From assembly GCF_012328925.1 (NCBI RefSeq), contig NZ_JAAXLS010000009.1:62001-126000 (forward strand): a stretch of 64,000 nt of DNA, in the 5' to 3' direction. The DNA is from Amycolatopsis acididurans. GTDB lineage: Bacteria > Actinomycetota > Actinomycetes > Mycobacteriales > Pseudonocardiaceae. Both the position numbers and the translations under genes were made by a program. Each line of letters begins with the position of its first letter. Position 1 is the first letter of the stretch. Below, piece after piece: positions 62,780 through 64,000 of this stretch. Under the pieces are notes generated by a model that saw only the letters and a list, made by a program, of their open reading frames with translations, made no database searches and was not told the origin of the DNA.

Positions 62780-63247
62780 TCAGGCGAGTACGGACAGGAC
62801 CAACGCGACCGCGAGCGCGGCGCCGCCCACGATGAGCAGGTTCACCGCGTGCTTGAGCCGGGTGTGTTTGTCCACCGCGATCCCGCCGAGCAGGCACACG
62901 TCCTCCGCGACCACCTCGGCGGCGTAGGTTCCGGCGTCCAGCAGCACCGCCGGTCCGGCGTACGTGGCGTGCAACCACGTGCCCGGCGTCGGGACCTGCC
63001 ACAGCTTCGGCCGGATCGTGCCCAGCAGCACCAGCACCGCCCCGAAAATCGGCACAGCGGCCAGCCACAGCGCGGCCAGCGCAGCCGCAGGCATCCCGGT
63101 CTTGGCCAGCGCCACCACCCCGGCCAGAGCGACACCCACGACCGACAGCAACGTCGTGGCCTTGGTATCCACCCGGCGCAGCTCGTCCCGTACCTGCTCA
63201 TGCGCCCGCAACGCCAACGGCGAAGCATCCACAAACTGGCTCATCAC
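62780..63247 (-). CDS. PycTM-like (Pycsar effector-type) membrane protein
   Basis: 155 residues. RAHEQVRDELRRVDTKATTL before the first helix, then LLSVVGVALAGVVALA, ALAALWLAAVPIFGAVLVLL and a last helix NLLIVGGAALAVALVLSVLA. The D-T-K-A motif just before helix 1 and the overall layout match the transmembrane effector domain of Pycsar defence (formerly DUF5706). No uridylate or adenylate cyclase gene is visible next to it. May be a defence effector, or a membrane protein with an element-specific role. Confidence 0.65.
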   Translation of the reverse strand: MMSQFVDASPLALRAHEQVRDELRRVDTKATTLLSVVGVALAGVVALAKTGMPAAALAALWLAAVPIFGAVLVLLGTIRPKLWQVPTPGTWLHATYAGPAVLLDAGTYAAEVVAEDVCLLGGIAVDKHTRLKHAVNLLIVGGAALAVALVLSVLA

Positions 63248-63558
63248 GCGGCCTCCCCCTGGTCGAACCGGTGAATGCGCGCTAGCACCACGTTCGCCTC
63301 GACCAGCGACAACGCGTCGCGGACCGCCCGACGCTGGGCGCGACGCGCCCGCTCCACATCTGCGAACGGACGCAGAATGCGTCGTCCTGCCGTGCGCGCC
63401 TCGGCCGCCAACTCGCGGTCAACCTCATCAATAAGCGCATCGATCTCCGCAGCCTCGGCCGCCATTTCTTCCTCCTTGTTGGTCATCCAGATGTCCTGGT
63501 CAAAAGCCAGATCGACCGCCGCGCGGGCCTGTCGATTCGTGATTCGTGGGGTCTTCAT
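63244..63558 (-). CDS. Hypothetical coiled-coil protein of the integrative element
   Basis: 104 residues, mostly charged helices (EEEMAAEAAEIDALIDEVDR, RARRAQRRAVRDALSLVEAN). First gene of the minus-strand transfer operon. No recognised domain. ATG at 63558 follows GAGGAGCC. Confidence 0.6.
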   Translation of the reverse strand: MKTPRITNRQARAAVDLAFDQDIWMTNKEEEMAAEAAEIDALIDEVDRELAAEARTAGRRILRPFADVERARRAQRRAVRDALSLVEANVVLARIHRFDQGEAA

Positions 63559-63667
63559 GGGCTCCTCGTCTCAACTTGATGATGACGCATATTAACTTAA
63601 GTCAGAATGAGTCATCATGTCGCTCCGCTATCCGGGTGAACTAAGTCAGTAGTGGTCATCCCCCGCT
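63559..63667. promoter_or_regulatory. Divergent control region with operator repeats
   Basis: 109 bases between the transfer operon and the GntR gene. Direct repeats TAAGTCAGAATGAGTCATC (63598-63616) and TAAGTCAGTAGTGGTCATC (63642-63660) agree at 15 of 19 positions. TGATGAC at 63580-63586 pairs with GTCATCA at 63611-63617. These are probable binding sites of the adjacent GntR regulator, as KorSA binds its own and the pra promoter in pSAM2. Confidence 0.7.
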
Positions 63668-64000
63668 ATGCTCGGCGGCGTGACGAGCGAAGAGCCGGGC
63701 CTTGCGCGCTACGAGCAGGTAGCCGAAGCCATCCGTCGAGCCATCCGTAACGGCACCCTCTCCCCCGGCCAGCAATTGCCGTCCAGCCGCGAGCTGGCGA
63801 AAGAGCACAACGTCGCCATGAACACGGCCCAACGCGCCGTCAGCACGCTTCGCGATGAGGGTTGGCTGGTTGTCCGGCCCACGGTCGGCGCCTTCGTCAG
63901 CAAGTCCCCGCCAGCGAGTGCAGAGGACCTGCGCGAGACAGTTGCCCACCTGCAGGAGACAGTCGCCGAGCTGGCCACACGACTCGCCGACGTCGAGGCC
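63668..64000 (+). CDS. GntR-family regulator, KorSA-like (partial)
   Basis: 111 codons are visible; the C-terminus is beyond the window. YEQVAEAIRRAIRNGTLSPG, LPSSRELAKEHNVAMNTAQR and AVSTLRDEGWLVVRPTVGAF form the GntR winged helix; a coiled coil (LRETVAHLQETVAELATRLA) follows. Start ATG at 63668 has no ribosome site, so it may be leaderless; GTG at 63680 is the alternative. A repressor in this position controls excision, replication and transfer in pSAM2-like elements. Confidence 0.88.
   Translation, partial: MLGGVTSEEPGLARYEQVAEAIRRAIRNGTLSPGQQLPSSRELAKEHNVAMNTAQRAVSTLRDEGWLVVRPTVGAFVSKSPPASAEDLRETVAHLQETVAELATRLADVEA

Overview
The window is high-GC actinobacterial DNA. Dense overlapping operons, many GTG starts, an SsgA-family sporulation protein and an actinomycete-type integrative conjugative element (AICE) all suggest a filamentous actinomycete, probably of the Pseudonocardiales. 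That placement is an inference. The first 42 kb form an autotrophy and energy island. The last 22 kb are accessory and mobile DNA.

1-16,140 (all minus strand): an operon-like run rpe-tkt-prk-nuoBCDEFG-nuoHI-nuoJKLM (nuoM cut by the window edge). Phosphoribulokinase and two other Calvin-cycle enzymes are read straight into respiratory complex I. nuoA is not next to nuoB, NuoH and NuoI are one polypeptide, and NuoG carries a 25-residue tandem repeat at its C-terminus. 16,274-18,123 (plus): a LuxR-type response regulator and a GAF-containing histidine kinase. 18,098-22,559 (minus): thioredoxin-like, A-type Fe-S carrier, CbbR-like LysR regulator, GlpX fructose bisphosphatase, class I aldolase and a CbbY-like phosphatase. 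No RuBisCO lies in the window.

22,784-42,175: a sulfur-oxidation locus. A 17-kb minus-strand run of about 22 tightly packed genes (40,963 down to 23,864) encodes TusA, two DsrE-like proteins, an sHdr complex (C1, B1, A, H, fused C2B2), three lipoate-binding GcvH-like proteins, two lipoate ligases, two radical SAM proteins of the LipS type, EtfBA with an EtfD-like membrane Fe-S oxidoreductase, a 45-residue membrane peptide, small zinc and winged-helix proteins, and a Rieske protein. An Mrp/ApbC ATPase and two ArsR regulators flank it. The two divergent promoter regions at its ends share a nearly identical AT-rich palindrome (22,724-22,743 and 41,021-41,040), a good candidate operator for the ArsR pair. 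The proposed flow is: sulfane sulfur goes from TusA/DsrE to sHdr with lipoyl carriers; electrons pass by EtfBA/EtfD to menaquinone and, by reverse flow through complex I, to NADH; carbon fixation uses the Calvin enzymes.

42,176-51,310: accessory DNA with integrase and IS3 remnants, an FAD monooxygenase, a broken IclR regulator, a PucR regulator, a Baeyer-Villiger-type monooxygenase reading in frame into a SnoaL-like domain, a second SnoaL protein, an amidohydrolase and an alpha/beta hydrolase. 51,325-52,567: tRNA-Val(CAC), ssgB-like gene, tRNA-Gly, tRNA-Cys and tRNA-Val(GAC).

52,632-64,000: the left part of an AICE next to tRNA-Val(GAC): integrase, excisionase, DUF3987 protein, DNA cytosine methyltransferase, DnaB-N-like protein, FtsK/TraB translocase, DUF2637/SpdB-like protein, zinc and membrane proteins, RRQRL-type protein, SsgA-like protein, a PycTM-like membrane protein and a divergent GntR regulator cut by the window edge.
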